The position numbers were made by a program, and so were the translations under genes. The notes under the pieces are model-generated. The model was not told where the DNA came from, searched no databases, and saw nothing but the letters and a program-made list of their open reading frames with translations. Of a stretch of 64,000 nt of DNA, positions 45,268 through 54,777 are shown piece after piece (within the stretch, counting starts at the first letter, position 1; the number at the start of each line of letters is the position of its first letter). Source of the DNA: Flavobacterium cheniae (GTDB lineage Bacteria > Bacteroidota > Bacteroidia > Flavobacteriales > Flavobacteriaceae). The DNA is taken from contig NZ_SNZC01000001.1 of assembly GCF_004363695.1 (NCBI RefSeq), positions 265,857 to 329,856 on the forward strand, in the 5' to 3' direction.

Positions 45268-46306
45268 AAACATACACAATCGTTTTAAAATCAATGGTGT
45301 TCATTTAGATAAAGAGGCCCTTTTTCAATTGGCTTATAGTTCTATAAAAGAAGGAGAGGTTTATGAAAAAGAGTTGGGTGAATTTTTATTGGATTGGTTA
45401 GACGATAAAGAGACCATACAATTAACAACTTCGGGAACTACTGGAACACCTAAAATCATCACAATAAAAAAGGAGGCAATGGTACATTCTGCAATTGCTA
45501 CCGGAAATTTCTTTGATTTACATCCTCAAGATAAAGCTTTGTTGTGTTTATCAGCAAGTTATATTGCAGGCAAAATGATGATTGTTCGCGCAATGATGCT
45601 TGGTTTAGAGTTAGATCTTATAGCTCCGAGTTCGCATTTAGATGACTTATTGTCTCATAAAATTTATGATTTTGTTGCTATTGTACCACTACAAGCTGAA
45701 AATAGTTTAGATAAATTAAATCAGTTTAAGAAGATAATTATTGGAGGCGCCAAAGTTTCAGATGATTTAGCTTTGAAAATAAGAGATTTAAATGCAAAAA
45801 TCTACGAAACTTATGGTATGACAGAAACCATTACACATATTGCAGCTAAAAGAGTAGGAGAAACGTATTTTAATACTTTAGAGCATGTTATAATTACTTC
45901 AGATGATAGAAATTGTTTAGTAATTGATGCGCCTAGTATTTCAGATGAAAAAATAGTAACCAATGACATTGTAGAAATTCATAACGAAAAGCAATTCAAA
46001 TGGTTAGGTCGTTATGATAATGTAATTAATAGTGGAGGAGTCAAATTATTTCCAGAGCAAATTGAAACTAAATTAGTTTCTAAAATTCCTAATCGTTTTT
46101 TTATTACAGGTTTACCTGATGCTGTTCTGGGCACAAAAGTAGTTTTGGTAATAGAAGGAAAGGAGCAAAAAATAGCACCTTCTATTTTTGATATACTAGA
46201 TAAATTTGAGAAACCTAAGGATATTTTATTTCTAACAGAATTTGTAGAAACGGAAACCAAAAAAATTAATCGTAATCAAACACTAGAAAAAATAAAGGTT
46301 GTATAA
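45251..46306 (+). CDS. menE: AMP-binding enzyme, short o-succinylbenzoate-CoA ligase type
   Basis: 351 residues, the short form found in Bacteroidota. The P-loop-like motif LTTSGTTGTPK (about 57-67), ETYGMTE (about 190-196) and a DNVINSGGVK segment (about 255-264) are the adenylate-forming core. In menaquinone synthesis MenE activates o-succinylbenzoate with ATP and CoA. It starts 17 bases inside the protease gene. No other men gene is visible, so the specific assignment rests on length and fold. Confidence 0.75.
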   Translation: MIPNYKNIHNRFKINGVHLDKEALFQLAYSSIKEGEVYEKELGEFLLDWLDDKETIQLTTSGTTGTPKIITIKKEAMVHSAIATGNFFDLHPQDKALLCLSASYIAGKMMIVRAMMLGLELDLIAPSSHLDDLLSHKIYDFVAIVPLQAENSLDKLNQFKKIIIGGAKVSDDLALKIRDLNAKIYETYGMTETITHIAAKRVGETYFNTLEHVIITSDDRNCLVIDAPSISDEKIVTNDIVEIHNEKQFKWLGRYDNVINSGGVKLFPEQIETKLVSKIPNRFFITGLPDAVLGTKVVLVIEGKEQKIAPSIFDILDKFEKPKDILFLTEFVETETKKINRNQTLEKIKVV

Positions 46307-46391
46307 ACGGAATTTATAAATTACTCATAAAGATGGATTATGAAGTTATGAAATGAGTAAATTATTTAATAATATCCTTTTATACAACCTT
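46295..46391. repeat. 97-nt imperfect hairpin between menE and doxX
   Basis: Perfect 13-base outer arms AAGGTTGTATAAA (46295-46307) and TTTATACAACCTT (46379-46391) enclose a second inverted pair TTACTCAT / ATGAGTAA (46321-46328 and 46353-46360). The menE stop (46304-46306) lies inside the left arm. No direct repeats flank it and there is no T-run. It could act as a 3'-end structure for both convergent genes or be a miniature element. Confidence 0.6.
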
Positions 46392-46398
46392 AAAGTAA

Positions 46399-46821
46399 TT
46401 ATTCCTGCATTTTTAAATAATAATCAACAGAATGTTTTCCGCTGCCAAAGAATATGAAAAATACACTAGTAGCAAATGCTAGCATGGATTGAACAAAATC
46501 TGACGGATTAAATTCTCCAATAAAATTTATCATGAAAGCACCAAATAGTATAGGTAATTGTACCCATATCGACCAACGGGTTAAGAAGCCAATGATAATC
46601 ATTACTCCTCCAGCCATGTGTGCCATTGCAACATAATGAATTAGTAGCATTTCACTACCAAAACTTCCCACAGTATTCAAAATTTCATGTAAGTACTTTT
46701 TATCTATCATAAAAGAAACACCTTTTAATAATAAAAAACCTCCTAAGAAAACTCGCAATATATCTATTGGAATACATGTGTTTGCATTAGCCCATTTATT
46801 CAACTCTCTAATTCTAGCCAT
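46399..46821 (-). CDS. DoxX-family membrane protein
   Basis: 140 residues with four TM helices (about 20-37, 60-80, 84-103 and 108-130). The pattern LRVFLGGFLLLKGVSF and AMAHMAGGVMIIIGFLTRW is the DoxX/TQO-related fold. Its biochemical role is not known for most members. It is convergent with menE. Confidence 0.85.
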   Translation of the reverse strand: MARIRELNKWANANTCIPIDILRVFLGGFLLLKGVSFMIDKKYLHEILNTVGSFGSEMLLIHYVAMAHMAGGVMIIIGFLTRWSIWVQLPILFGAFMINFIGEFNPSDFVQSMLAFATSVFFIFFGSGKHSVDYYLKMQE

Positions 46822-46924
46822 AAATAAACGGATTAAATTTATACACTGCTAATTTACTAAAAATTAACACATTATGATTTTTTTGTAACGTTAATTAAAA
46901 CATAAATTAATAAAAAAAAGAAGA

Positions 46925-48544
46925 CTAATTGTCTTCTTTAATTTTAACATAAAACTGATTATCATAAATTTGAAAACTCTTTTTGCTAAGTTTTTTTAGT
47001 TTAATTTTTTGTTCTTTTAATGTTGGTTTTAGCCTGATTTTTTTGTCTTCAAAACCAATATCAATAGGCATGTTAAAGTCTTCATTTACATTGTCCCATG
47101 AATAATATAAATAGTCTCCTTTGATTTTATAGATAAAAATAGGAAGTTGATTGGTATACAAATATTGTCTAAATACAGGTGTTAAATCTGTACCAGAAGC
47201 CTTGTTAAAGTAGTCAATAACAGTATCAGAAGTAATAATTTTCTTTTTGAAAGTTTCTGAATAATCATATACCATTTTCCACCATTTTTCATCATCGCCA
47301 ATAATGTGTCTTAATGTGTTTAATAATAATGAACCTTTGTAATACATATCACCCGAACCTTCATTGTTCACTCCGTATTGTCCAATAATTGGTTTGTCGT
47401 TACGTACATTTTTAGCTTGGCCATTAATGTATTTCATAGCATCATCATAGCCTTTTATACACTCAATAAATACTGTTTCAGAGTATGTTGTAAATCCTTC
47501 ATGAATCCACATATCGGCAATATCCATACTAGTAATGCTGTTTCCAAACCATTCATGACCTGTTTCGTGAATCGTAATATAATCGAAAAACATACCAACG
47601 CCAGTTCCCGATAAATCAAATCCCATATAACCCTTTTTGTACTTATTGCCATAAGCAACAGCGCTTTGGTGTTCCATACCTAAATAAGGGGTTTCTACTA
47701 ATTTGTAGCCATCTTCCCAAAACGGATAGCGACCAAATTTCGACTGAAAACATTCCATCATCGGCTTCACTTCCATAAAATGTTCGCGAGCTTTTGCTTC
47801 GTTTTCTCTTAAGACATAATAATCTAAGTCTAAATCAGGCATTTTATCCTGAATGTGAACATAATCGGCAATATTTACCGTTATCGTGTAATTGTTAATA
47901 GGATTTTTAACTTCCCAATCCCAACGCGTGTAACCATTTTTCAAATCTTGAGAACCTAAAAAACGACCGTTTGAAACATTCATTAAACCATTTGGAACAG
48001 CTACTTTGATTGAAGCTCCATTGTCTGGTTCGTCTGTTTGTGAATCTTTTACCGGATACCACAGACTAGCTCCAGTTCCTTGAACTGCAACGGCTATAAA
48101 GTCTTTACCGGCTTTGTCTTTTGAAAATACAAAGCCTCCATCCCAAGGAGCATTTTTGGCAATTCTTGGATTTCCCGAATAGTAAAATTTTAATTTATGA
48201 TTCGATCTTGAAGCTAACTTTTCTGGAAAATCAATAAAAACGGCATCATTATCGCGTTTGTAATTTAATTTTTTAGCATTCCAAACAATTGAATCCACTT
48301 TCATATTTTCAAATAAATCTAATTGAATTTTTTGAGTAGGAATTACAACGTCAAAAGTTATTTCATTAAATCCTTTAATGCTTTTTTGTTCAGGATTTAT
48401 GGTAATGTTTAAATCATAACGTTTTACATCATATGACGTTCTTTCAATGCGTAGTCCACCTTGTAATGAATCACGACGGGTAAATTGTGCATTAATTTGT
48501 TGTATTCCTAATAATGTGAGGATAACTAAAAAACTGTTTTTCAT
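46925..48544 (-). CDS. Secreted M1-family metallopeptidase (short form)
   Basis: 539 residues. A signal peptide (1-20, ending INAQ) is followed by an N-terminal beta domain and the thermolysin-like core. The zinc motif HETGHEW begins at His326 (Glu327, His330) with Glu349 (WIHEGF) as the third ligand. The exopeptidase GMEN-like motif reads GMEHQSAVAYG. It ends soon after the catalytic domain, so it lacks the long helical C-terminus of the first M1 enzyme (20686-22752). The start at 48544 is preferred over 48559 for the signal peptide. Confidence 0.9.
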   Translation of the reverse strand: MKNSFLVILTLLGIQQINAQFTRRDSLQGGLRIERTSYDVKRYDLNITINPEQKSIKGFNEITFDVVIPTQKIQLDLFENMKVDSIVWNAKKLNYKRDNDAVFIDFPEKLASRSNHKLKFYYSGNPRIAKNAPWDGGFVFSKDKAGKDFIAVAVQGTGASLWYPVKDSQTDEPDNGASIKVAVPNGLMNVSNGRFLGSQDLKNGYTRWDWEVKNPINNYTITVNIADYVHIQDKMPDLDLDYYVLRENEAKAREHFMEVKPMMECFQSKFGRYPFWEDGYKLVETPYLGMEHQSAVAYGNKYKKGYMGFDLSGTGVGMFFDYITIHETGHEWFGNSITSMDIADMWIHEGFTTYSETVFIECIKGYDDAMKYINGQAKNVRNDKPIIGQYGVNNEGSGDMYYKGSLLLNTLRHIIGDDEKWWKMVYDYSETFKKKIITSDTVIDYFNKASGTDLTPVFRQYLYTNQLPIFIYKIKGDYLYYSWDNVNEDFNMPIDIGFEDKKIRLKPTLKEQKIKLKKLSKKSFQIYDNQFYVKIKEDN

Positions 48545-48611
48545 AGGTGTTGATTTCAAAATCTAAATATAAGAGTTTGAATTGAAAAAAATGTTACAAA
48601 AACATCAAATT

Positions 48612-50279
48612 TTAAAATTCTGAAGCTACAGTAATAATAAGCTCTTCTTTTGAAATGGGATGTTCAAAAGTCAAACTTTCTGCATGTAAATGCAAACGAT
48701 TGGCTTTTTTTCCATATAAATCATCGCCTACAATTGGAGTTTTTAAACCCAATTCATGTGAAGCATGTACTCGTAATTGATGCGTTCTTCCCGTAATAGG
48801 ATAGAAGTATACCAAAGTTTGGTTATTTCTAACTTCAATTTTCTCCCACTTTGTTTGTGCTGGTTTTCCATGTTCGTAACAAACTAATTGTCGAGGTCGG
48901 TCGTCCAAATCTACTCGTAAAGGTAAATCGATAAAGCCTTCATTTTCTTCAAAAATACCATCTAATAAAGCAACATATCGTTTTTTAATAGTTCTTTTAA
49001 TGAATTGACTTTGCAATTTCGCATAGGTTTCTTCGTCTTTTGCAATTAACATCAATCCCGAAGTCGACATGTCTAAACGATGCACAATTAATGGTCCGGT
49101 TGCATTTGGATATAATTCTTTCACTCTTTGGTAAACAGAATCCGATATGATTTTTCCAGGAACAGATAAAAATTCAGCAGGTTTATTAATCACAGCTAAA
49201 ACCTCATCTTCAAAAACTATTTCAATATTTTTTCCTTCCGCTGGATTTTCTTGAAATGGATTTGCCTCCATATCCAAACCATTTAGCATGTGAGATAATA
49301 AAATGGGTTCGCACTTACTTTTACAAGCCGGATAAAATTGTTTGTGCTTACGAATTTCCGATTTTGGCGATTGTCCCCACCAAAATTCAGCCATAGCAAT
49401 AGGTTTTAAATTATGTTCGAAAGCGTAATGTAATAACTTGGGAGCAGCACATTCTCCAGCTCCAGCAGGCGGATTATTGTTGAAAATTTCACCAATGCTT
49501 TTTCGTTCACCAAATTGATTTAAAAACGAATATTCAGCAAACAATTTTTGTTGTAAAGTACCCGATTTTAAACGACGTTCTTCTTTAAGTTGGTTGATTT
49601 TGTCTAAAAGTAAATTGACTTCTTTTTGTGCATTTTCGATTTGAAAATTCCAATATTTGGTCATTTTTTTGAGTAAAATGCTCTCTTTTTTACTTTGTTC
49701 GGAAAGTTCTAATTCTAATTGTTCAATTTCAGATAAAGTTAAATTGGTGAATGAAATTCGTTTTTCATCGCGTTCAACCTTCAATCTTTTGATTTTATCC
49801 TTTTGGTTTTGAATATCGGTTAAAGCTTCAATTTTAGTACCGTCTAATTGATTTTTTTTGCTTTGAAGTTCGTCTGAATTTTCTAAAATTTCGATTTGAC
49901 GATTGATTGCATTTAAAACTTCTTCTTCTTTTCTAAAAAAACCATCTTCGTGTAACATATCAAAAATCGTTGGCACAAAGTGGGGAAGGTGATTCACACC
50001 CGCCAGTTTTCCAGAAAAAGCCCATAAATAGCCTAATTCTCCTTCTTGATTTTTACAAACCAAAACCCCAAACATTTTTCCAATCACTAAACCTTCTTGA
50101 TTTTCTTGTAAACCAAAGTTATGTTCAAAATCGGTTTGTGTTTCTAAATACGCTTGTAATTCATTTGAAGCAATGATGCTCAACTCATGCGGTTCGTAAT
50201 AAAAAGGAAACGTGAATTTTTCGGGTAAGGAAATACCTGAAATATTGGTTTTGAAGGGTTGGAAGATTGTTTTTTTCAT
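48612..50279 (-). CDS. RluA-family pseudouridine synthase with long N-terminal extension
   Basis: 555 residues. The catalytic domain occupies about 350-555 with HRLDMSTSGLM (catalytic Asp403) and the RxxxQxRVH-like RTHQLRVHAS. This matches enzymes of the RluA group acting on 23S rRNA position 746 and/or tRNA position 32. The N-terminal 350 residues contain a coiled coil (about 120-240) and a Cys-bearing block PPAGAGECAAPKLLHYAF ... CKSKCEP. Such a long N-terminus occurs in a subset of flavobacterial and gamma-proteobacterial members. The start at 50279 is directly after a hairpin and T-run of the upstream gene. Confidence 0.88.
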   Translation of the reverse strand: MKKTIFQPFKTNISGISLPEKFTFPFYYEPHELSIIASNELQAYLETQTDFEHNFGLQENQEGLVIGKMFGVLVCKNQEGELGYLWAFSGKLAGVNHLPHFVPTIFDMLHEDGFFRKEEEVLNAINRQIEILENSDELQSKKNQLDGTKIEALTDIQNQKDKIKRLKVERDEKRISFTNLTLSEIEQLELELSEQSKKESILLKKMTKYWNFQIENAQKEVNLLLDKINQLKEERRLKSGTLQQKLFAEYSFLNQFGERKSIGEIFNNNPPAGAGECAAPKLLHYAFEHNLKPIAMAEFWWGQSPKSEIRKHKQFYPACKSKCEPILLSHMLNGLDMEANPFQENPAEGKNIEIVFEDEVLAVINKPAEFLSVPGKIISDSVYQRVKELYPNATGPLIVHRLDMSTSGLMLIAKDEETYAKLQSQFIKRTIKKRYVALLDGIFEENEGFIDLPLRVDLDDRPRQLVCYEHGKPAQTKWEKIEVRNNQTLVYFYPITGRTHQLRVHASHELGLKTPIVGDDLYGKKANRLHLHAESLTFEHPISKEELIITVASEF

Positions 50280-50288
50280 AAAAAAAAG

Positions 50289-50326
50289 CCACGAATACAC
50301 AAATATAAACATTCGTGTATTCGTGG
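50289..50326 (-). terminator. Terminator of the acyl-CoA carboxylase gene, overlapping the RluA-type gene promoter
   Basis: On the minus strand CCACGAATACAC and GTGTATTCGTGG pair perfectly (extended by a few more pairs), followed by C and eight T, then the ATG at 50279. In the loop TATATTTG (50307-50300) is an exact TAnnTTTG, so a promoter -7 element lies inside the hairpin. Confidence 0.65.
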
Positions 50327-50351
50327 TTATTAAGTTTTTAAATTTTGTTTT

Positions 50352-51980
50352 TTATACTTGAATCACTCCTAAATTAAATTGTTTTTCAATAGGAGCGTGG
50401 TTAGCTGCTTCAATTCCCATAGAAATCCAATTTCTGGTTTCTAATGGATCAATGATAGCATCTGTCCATAGACGAGAAGCTGCGTAGTAAGGCGAAACTT
50501 GTTCGTCGTAACGTGCTTTGATTTTGTCGAATAATTCTTTTTCTTTTACTTCATCAATTACTTCTCCTTTTGCTTTTAAAGAAGAAGCTTCAATTTGTGC
50601 TAATACTTTTGCCGCTTGTGTTCCTCCCATAACCGCTAATTCAGCACTTGGCCAAGCGAAGATTAATCTTGGGTCATAAGCTTTTCCACACATGGCATAA
50701 TTTCCTGCTCCATATGAATTTCCAACAATTACAGTAAATTTAGGAACTACTGAATTCGCCATCGCGTTTACCATTTTAGCTCCGTCTTTTATAATTCCGC
50801 CATGTTCTGATTTTGATCCTACCATAAATCCAGTAACATCTTGTACGAATACTAAAGGAATTTTCTTTTGGTTACAATTGGCAATAAAACGTGTCGCTTT
50901 ATCAGCAGAATCTGAATAAATAGCTCCACCAAACTGCATTTCGCCTTTGGCATTTTTCACGATTTTACGTTGGTTAGCAATAATTCCAACTGCCCAACCA
51001 TCGATGCGAGCGTAGGCTGTGATTAAGGTTTTTCCGTAATCGCCTTTGTATTCGTCAAATTCTGAATTATCTACTAATCGTTTGATGATTTCGTACATAT
51101 CGTATTGATCAGCTCTTGATTTTGGTAAAATTCCGTAAATATCTTTGGGTTCTAATGCTGGTTTTTCTGCTTTCACACGATTGTATCCTGCTTTATCGAA
51201 ATCACCAATTTTGCCTACGATACTTTTAATTCTGTTTAAAGCATCTTTATCATCTTTAGCTTTATAATCGGTCACACCTGAAATTTCGCAATGTGTTGTT
51301 GCTCCTCCAAGTGTTTCATTATCAATAGTTTCTCCAATAGCAGCTTTTACTAAGTAACTACCAGCTAAGAAAATACTTCCGGTTTTATCTACAATCATGG
51401 CTTCATCGCTCATAATTGGTAAATAGGCACCACCAGCGACACAACTTCCCATTACAGCGGCAATTTGGGTAATTCCCATACTGCTCATAATGGCGTTGTT
51501 TCTAAAAATACGACCGAAGTGTTCTTTATCTGGAAAAATTTCGTCTTGCATTGGTAAATAAACTCCTGCAGAATCCACTAAATAGATAATAGGTAAGCGG
51601 TTTTCCATGGCAATTTCTTGTGCACGAAGGTTCTTTTTTCCGGTAATTGGAAACCAAGCACCCGCTTTTACTGTAGCATCATTAGCCACTACAATACATT
51701 GTTTGCCAGAAATAAATCCGATTTTTACAACAACTCCTCCAGAAGGACAACCGCCGTGTTCTTTATACATACCATCTCCAACAAAAGCACCAATTTCAAT
51801 GCTTTTTGCTTTTTCATCTAAAAGATAATCGATTCGTTCACGTGCTGTCATTTTTCCTTCAGCATGTAATTTTTCGATACGTTTTGGTCCGCCACCTAAT
51901 TTAACTTGAGCAAATCGGTTTTTTAAATCGGAAAGTAAAAGTTTGTTATGATCTTCGTTTTTATTGAAATTAATGTCCAT
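50352..51980 (-). CDS. Acyl-CoA carboxylase, carboxyltransferase (beta) subunit
   Basis: 542 residues with the crotonase-like N and C halves of biotin-dependent carboxyltransferases (e.g. GGCPSGGVVVKIG, GSCVAGGAYLPIMSDEA, GNSYGAGNYAMCGKAYDP). The LPMQDEIFPDKEHFGRIFRN region resembles methylcrotonyl-CoA carboxylase beta (MccB/MCCC2), which would place it in leucine degradation. Propionyl-CoA carboxylase is the alternative. The biotin-carrying alpha subunit is not in the window. Confidence 0.9.
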   Translation of the reverse strand: MDINFNKNEDHNKLLLSDLKNRFAQVKLGGGPKRIEKLHAEGKMTARERIDYLLDEKAKSIEIGAFVGDGMYKEHGGCPSGGVVVKIGFISGKQCIVVANDATVKAGAWFPITGKKNLRAQEIAMENRLPIIYLVDSAGVYLPMQDEIFPDKEHFGRIFRNNAIMSSMGITQIAAVMGSCVAGGAYLPIMSDEAMIVDKTGSIFLAGSYLVKAAIGETIDNETLGGATTHCEISGVTDYKAKDDKDALNRIKSIVGKIGDFDKAGYNRVKAEKPALEPKDIYGILPKSRADQYDMYEIIKRLVDNSEFDEYKGDYGKTLITAYARIDGWAVGIIANQRKIVKNAKGEMQFGGAIYSDSADKATRFIANCNQKKIPLVFVQDVTGFMVGSKSEHGGIIKDGAKMVNAMANSVVPKFTVIVGNSYGAGNYAMCGKAYDPRLIFAWPSAELAVMGGTQAAKVLAQIEASSLKAKGEVIDEVKEKELFDKIKARYDEQVSPYYAASRLWTDAIIDPLETRNWISMGIEAANHAPIEKQFNLGVIQV

Positions 51981-52078
51981 TTGGGTTTTGTTGTTTTATT
52001 GGTTGGCTAAAATACGAAATCCATCTGAAAAATAAATTCTTTAGATGGATTTCAAATAAATTTAACTAATGTTAATTT

Positions 52079-52483
52079 TTATTGTTGAGAATTTGTATCT
52101 CTAGCTTGACTATCTCTTGTGTTTTTTTGTACAGTAATGGCTCCAAAAATGGATAGCAAAAACGAAAAAGCGTAGAACCCTTTTTCACTTGGGAGTAAAG
52201 TAGCATTCCATAATCCTACAATTAGTAAAACGATTGATAAAATAGTAGCGAACCAGCAAATTCCGTAATATAAATCGGTCACCGGAATATTTTCTAAACG
52301 GTCTCGCACGCTTTTTTGCAAAGAAACCACAGCGAAAAGTCCAAACATTAAAACGGTGAAGTAATATCCTTTTTCATTTAACAGCATAGTTGCTCTGAAT
52401 AATCCGATTAAATAACCAATCATTCCAGTGCCTAATGCAATCCAAGATGCAGCAATAAAAGCCGCTGAAGGTTTTTGATACAT
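52079..52483 (-). CDS. YiaA/YiaB-type inner-membrane protein
   Basis: 134 residues with four TM helices arranged as two similar pairs, each followed by a short SEKGxYxFxFLLxIFGAI-like motif ([22 protein letters not shown] and [13 protein letters not shown], each at the same spacing). This duplicated two-helix pattern is that of the YiaA/YiaB family. Function unknown. Its start is about 28 bases after the lpxD stop. Confidence 0.8.
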   Translation of the reverse strand: MYQKPSAAFIAASWIALGTGMIGYLIGLFRATMLLNEKGYYFTVLMFGLFAVVSLQKSVRDRLENIPVTDLYYGICWFATILSIVLLIVGLWNATLLPSEKGFYAFSFLLSIFGAITVQKNTRDSQARDTNSQQ

Positions 52484-52510
52484 ATATTAAAATTTATTGT
52501 TGTTATGACT

Positions 52511-53509
52511 TTATTTTTTGGACTCGTTTACCATTCTTTTTAAAATTGCCCATTGTCTTAAAGCGTCTTTAGCATCAATTGCAGGATAACCTAATAGCGT
52601 TTTTCCAGCTTCAACATCTCCAGTTACACCAGAACCTGCACCAATAACAGCACCATCTCCAATGGTGGTGTGGTCTTTAATTGAAGCACTTCCGCCAATA
52701 ATTACACCATTTCCAAGCGTTACCGAACCTGCTAATCCGCTGTTTCCTGCCATAATACAGAACATTCCTAATTTAGAATTATGTCCGATTTGAACTAGAT
52801 TGTCAATTTTACAGCCATTTCCTAAAACCGTAGAGCTAAATTTTCCTCTATCAACACAAGTATTTGCACCAATTTCTACATTGTTTCCAATAATTACATT
52901 TCCAATTTGAGGAATTTTTACCAATCCTTTTTCAGGATCAGGACGGAAACCAAATCCGTCTGCTCCAATGGTTGCATTTGGATGAATGATACAATCATTT
53001 CCAATATGACAACGTTCTCTAACCACAGCTCCTGACCAAATGGTAGTATTTTTACCAATAGTACACTCGTCTAAAACGGTTACATTTGGATACAAAATAG
53101 AGTTTTCTCCAATTTTTACATTTGGACCAACATAACAATTTGCCCCAATTTTTGCACCATCACCAATTTGAGCTGTATCGTCAATGCTAGCAGTTGGATG
53201 AATATTTGTTTTGAAAACGGGTGGAGGAGGAGCAAAAATCGATAAAACTTGCGACATAGCTAAATCCGCATTTTTTACTTTAATAAAGGCTCTATTTTCT
53301 CCTGGTTCGATTGAAATATCTTCATTTACAACTGCAACACAAGCTTTTGAAGAAGCCCAAAACTTTTCGTATTTTTTGTTTCCAATGAACGAAATTTCAG
53401 TTTCATTAGCTACTTCTAATTGTTCAGGTGCAGTAATTTTTGTTGTTATTGAACCCACGATTGTTCCTTTTAGAACTTCGTTGATTTCTTCGATTGTAAA
53501 TTGTTTCAT
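52511..53509 (-). CDS. lpxD: UDP-3-O-acylglucosamine N-acyltransferase
   Basis: 332 residues. LpxD adds the second acyl chain to the lipid A precursor. An N-terminal uridine-binding domain (about 1-95) is followed by a left-handed beta-helix of hexapeptide repeats (about 100-290; e.g. IGDGAKIGANCYVGPNVKIG) and a C-terminal helical extension. The catalytic-type His is in QIGHNSKLG. No lpxA or lpxC is close by, so this is an isolated copy. Confidence 0.93.
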   Translation of the reverse strand: MKQFTIEEINEVLKGTIVGSITTKITAPEQLEVANETEISFIGNKKYEKFWASSKACVAVVNEDISIEPGENRAFIKVKNADLAMSQVLSIFAPPPPVFKTNIHPTASIDDTAQIGDGAKIGANCYVGPNVKIGENSILYPNVTVLDECTIGKNTTIWSGAVVRERCHIGNDCIIHPNATIGADGFGFRPDPEKGLVKIPQIGNVIIGNNVEIGANTCVDRGKFSSTVLGNGCKIDNLVQIGHNSKLGMFCIMAGNSGLAGSVTLGNGVIIGGSASIKDHTTIGDGAVIGAGSGVTGDVEAGKTLLGYPAIDAKDALRQWAILKRMVNESKK

Positions 53510-53579
53510 TTTTAAGTTTGATTGGTAAATTTTGTCTAAAATATAAAAAGATTTTAGTTTTTTTAAATATTGTATAAAA

Positions 53580-53612
53580 AAATCCGAATTTCAATAACTG
53601 AAATTCGGATTT
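53580..53612. terminator. Intrinsic terminator downstream of prfB
   Basis: Arms AAATCCGAATTTCA and TGAAATTCGGATTT, 14 perfect pairs with a 5-base loop. It lies 23 bases beyond the prfB stop. Confidence 0.85.
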
Positions 53613-53634
53613 ATAAGCTTTAGATTTATCTGAA

Positions 53635-54730
53635 TTATTCTTCTTTTTGTCCCATCATCATTAAATAGGCTTTTAAGAAATTATCGATATCACCGTTCAT
53701 AATTCCTTCAACATCACTCGATTCATATCCAGAACGAACATCTTTAACTAATTTATACGGATGCATTACATAGTTTCTAATTTGTGAACCCCATTCGATT
53801 TTCATTTTTCCAGCTTCGATATCGCTTCGTTGTGCTTGTTGTTTTTTAAGCTCAATTTCGTACAACTGTGATTTCAACATTTGCATCGCTCGTTGGCGGT
53901 TGTCTTGCTGCGAACGCGTTTCTGAACACTGAATTTGAATTCCTGTAGGTTTGTGAAATAATTGTACTTTGGTTTCTACTTTATTTACATTTTGCCCACC
54001 AGCACCACTCGAACGCGAAGTAATGATTTCAATGTCTGCTGGATTGATTTCAATTTCGATAGAATCATCCACCAAAGGATACACATAAACCGAAGCAAAT
54101 GAAGTATGACGTTTTGCATTACTATCAAAAGGAGAAATACGAACCAAACGATGCACACCGTTTTCACCTTTTAAATAACCAAAAGCAAAATCGCCTTCAA
54201 ATTCTAAGGTAACCGTTTTAATTCCAGCCACATCGCCTTCTTGAAAGTTTAATTCTCTGATTTTATAGCCTTGTTTTTCGCCCCACATTAAATACATTCG
54301 CATTAACATGGAAGCCCAGTCACAACTTTCTGTTCCACCAGCGCCAGCCGTAATTTGCAATACAGCACTCATGCTATCTCCTTCATCGGAAAGCATGTTT
54401 CTAAATTCTAAATCTTCAATGTGATTTAAAGTGTGTTGGTAAAGTGTTTCAACTTCTTCTTCTGTGACATCTCCTTCTTTGAAGAAATCCATCATAATCT
54501 GAAGTTCTTCAGAGAATTCAATTCCTTTATTGTAATCTTCCACCCATTTCTTTTTAGAACGTAGGTTTCTTACAATGATTTCGGCTTCTTTTGGATTGTT
54601 CCAAAAATCGGGAGCGAAGGTTTTTTCTTCCTCGTTAGTTATTTCAATCGTTTTGGCATCAATGTCAAAGATACCTCCTTAACGCACCAAGGCGATCAAT
54701 AATATCTCTGACTTGTTCTGTATTTATCAT
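53635..54730 (-). CDS. prfB: Peptide chain release factor 2, with programmed +1 frameshift
   Basis: The coding region is in two frames: ATG at 54730 reads 21 codons to the in-frame TGA at 54667-54665, and the ribosome must slip +1 (CTT T GAC) to continue from 54666 to the stop at 53635. The joined protein has 364 residues, the normal RF2 length. The GGQ catalytic loop ([15 protein letters not shown]) and the SPF stop-codon recognition motif ([12 protein letters not shown]) are intact. RF2 terminates at UAA and UGA. The internal TGA is the autoregulatory signal. A simple open-frame reading would give a truncated 302-residue form starting at 54543. Confidence 0.95.
54664..54680 (-). promoter_or_regulatory. 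prfB +1 frameshift site with Shine-Dalgarno-like stimulator
   Basis: On the minus strand AAGGAGG TAT CTT TGA C: AGGAGG at 54679-54674, then TAT, the slippery CTT, the TGA (54667-54665) and C. This has the same layout as the Escherichia coli site, three bases between the purine tract and the slippery codon included. Confidence 0.93.
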
Positions 54731-54751
54731 AAATATTGTAGTTTTACACAA

Positions 54752-54759
54752 CAAAAATA
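54752..54759 (-). promoter_or_regulatory. -7 element of prfB
   Basis: TATTTTTG on the minus strand, 21 bases before the prfB ATG, an exact TAnnTTTG. The expected -33 lies in the first codons of the divergent threonine aldolase gene and has no clear TTG. Confidence 0.4.
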
Positions 54760-54777
54760 GCTATTCTTTTTTATTCT

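Noticed and set aside
46295..46391. Insertion sequence remnant
   Set aside because: No transposase fragment and no target-site duplication could be found; only the inverted repeats are present.
53635..54543. prfB as a 302-residue gene starting at 54543
   Set aside because: The conserved N-terminal domain lies upstream in the same frame and is joined to an upstream ATG by a classical +1 frameshift site.
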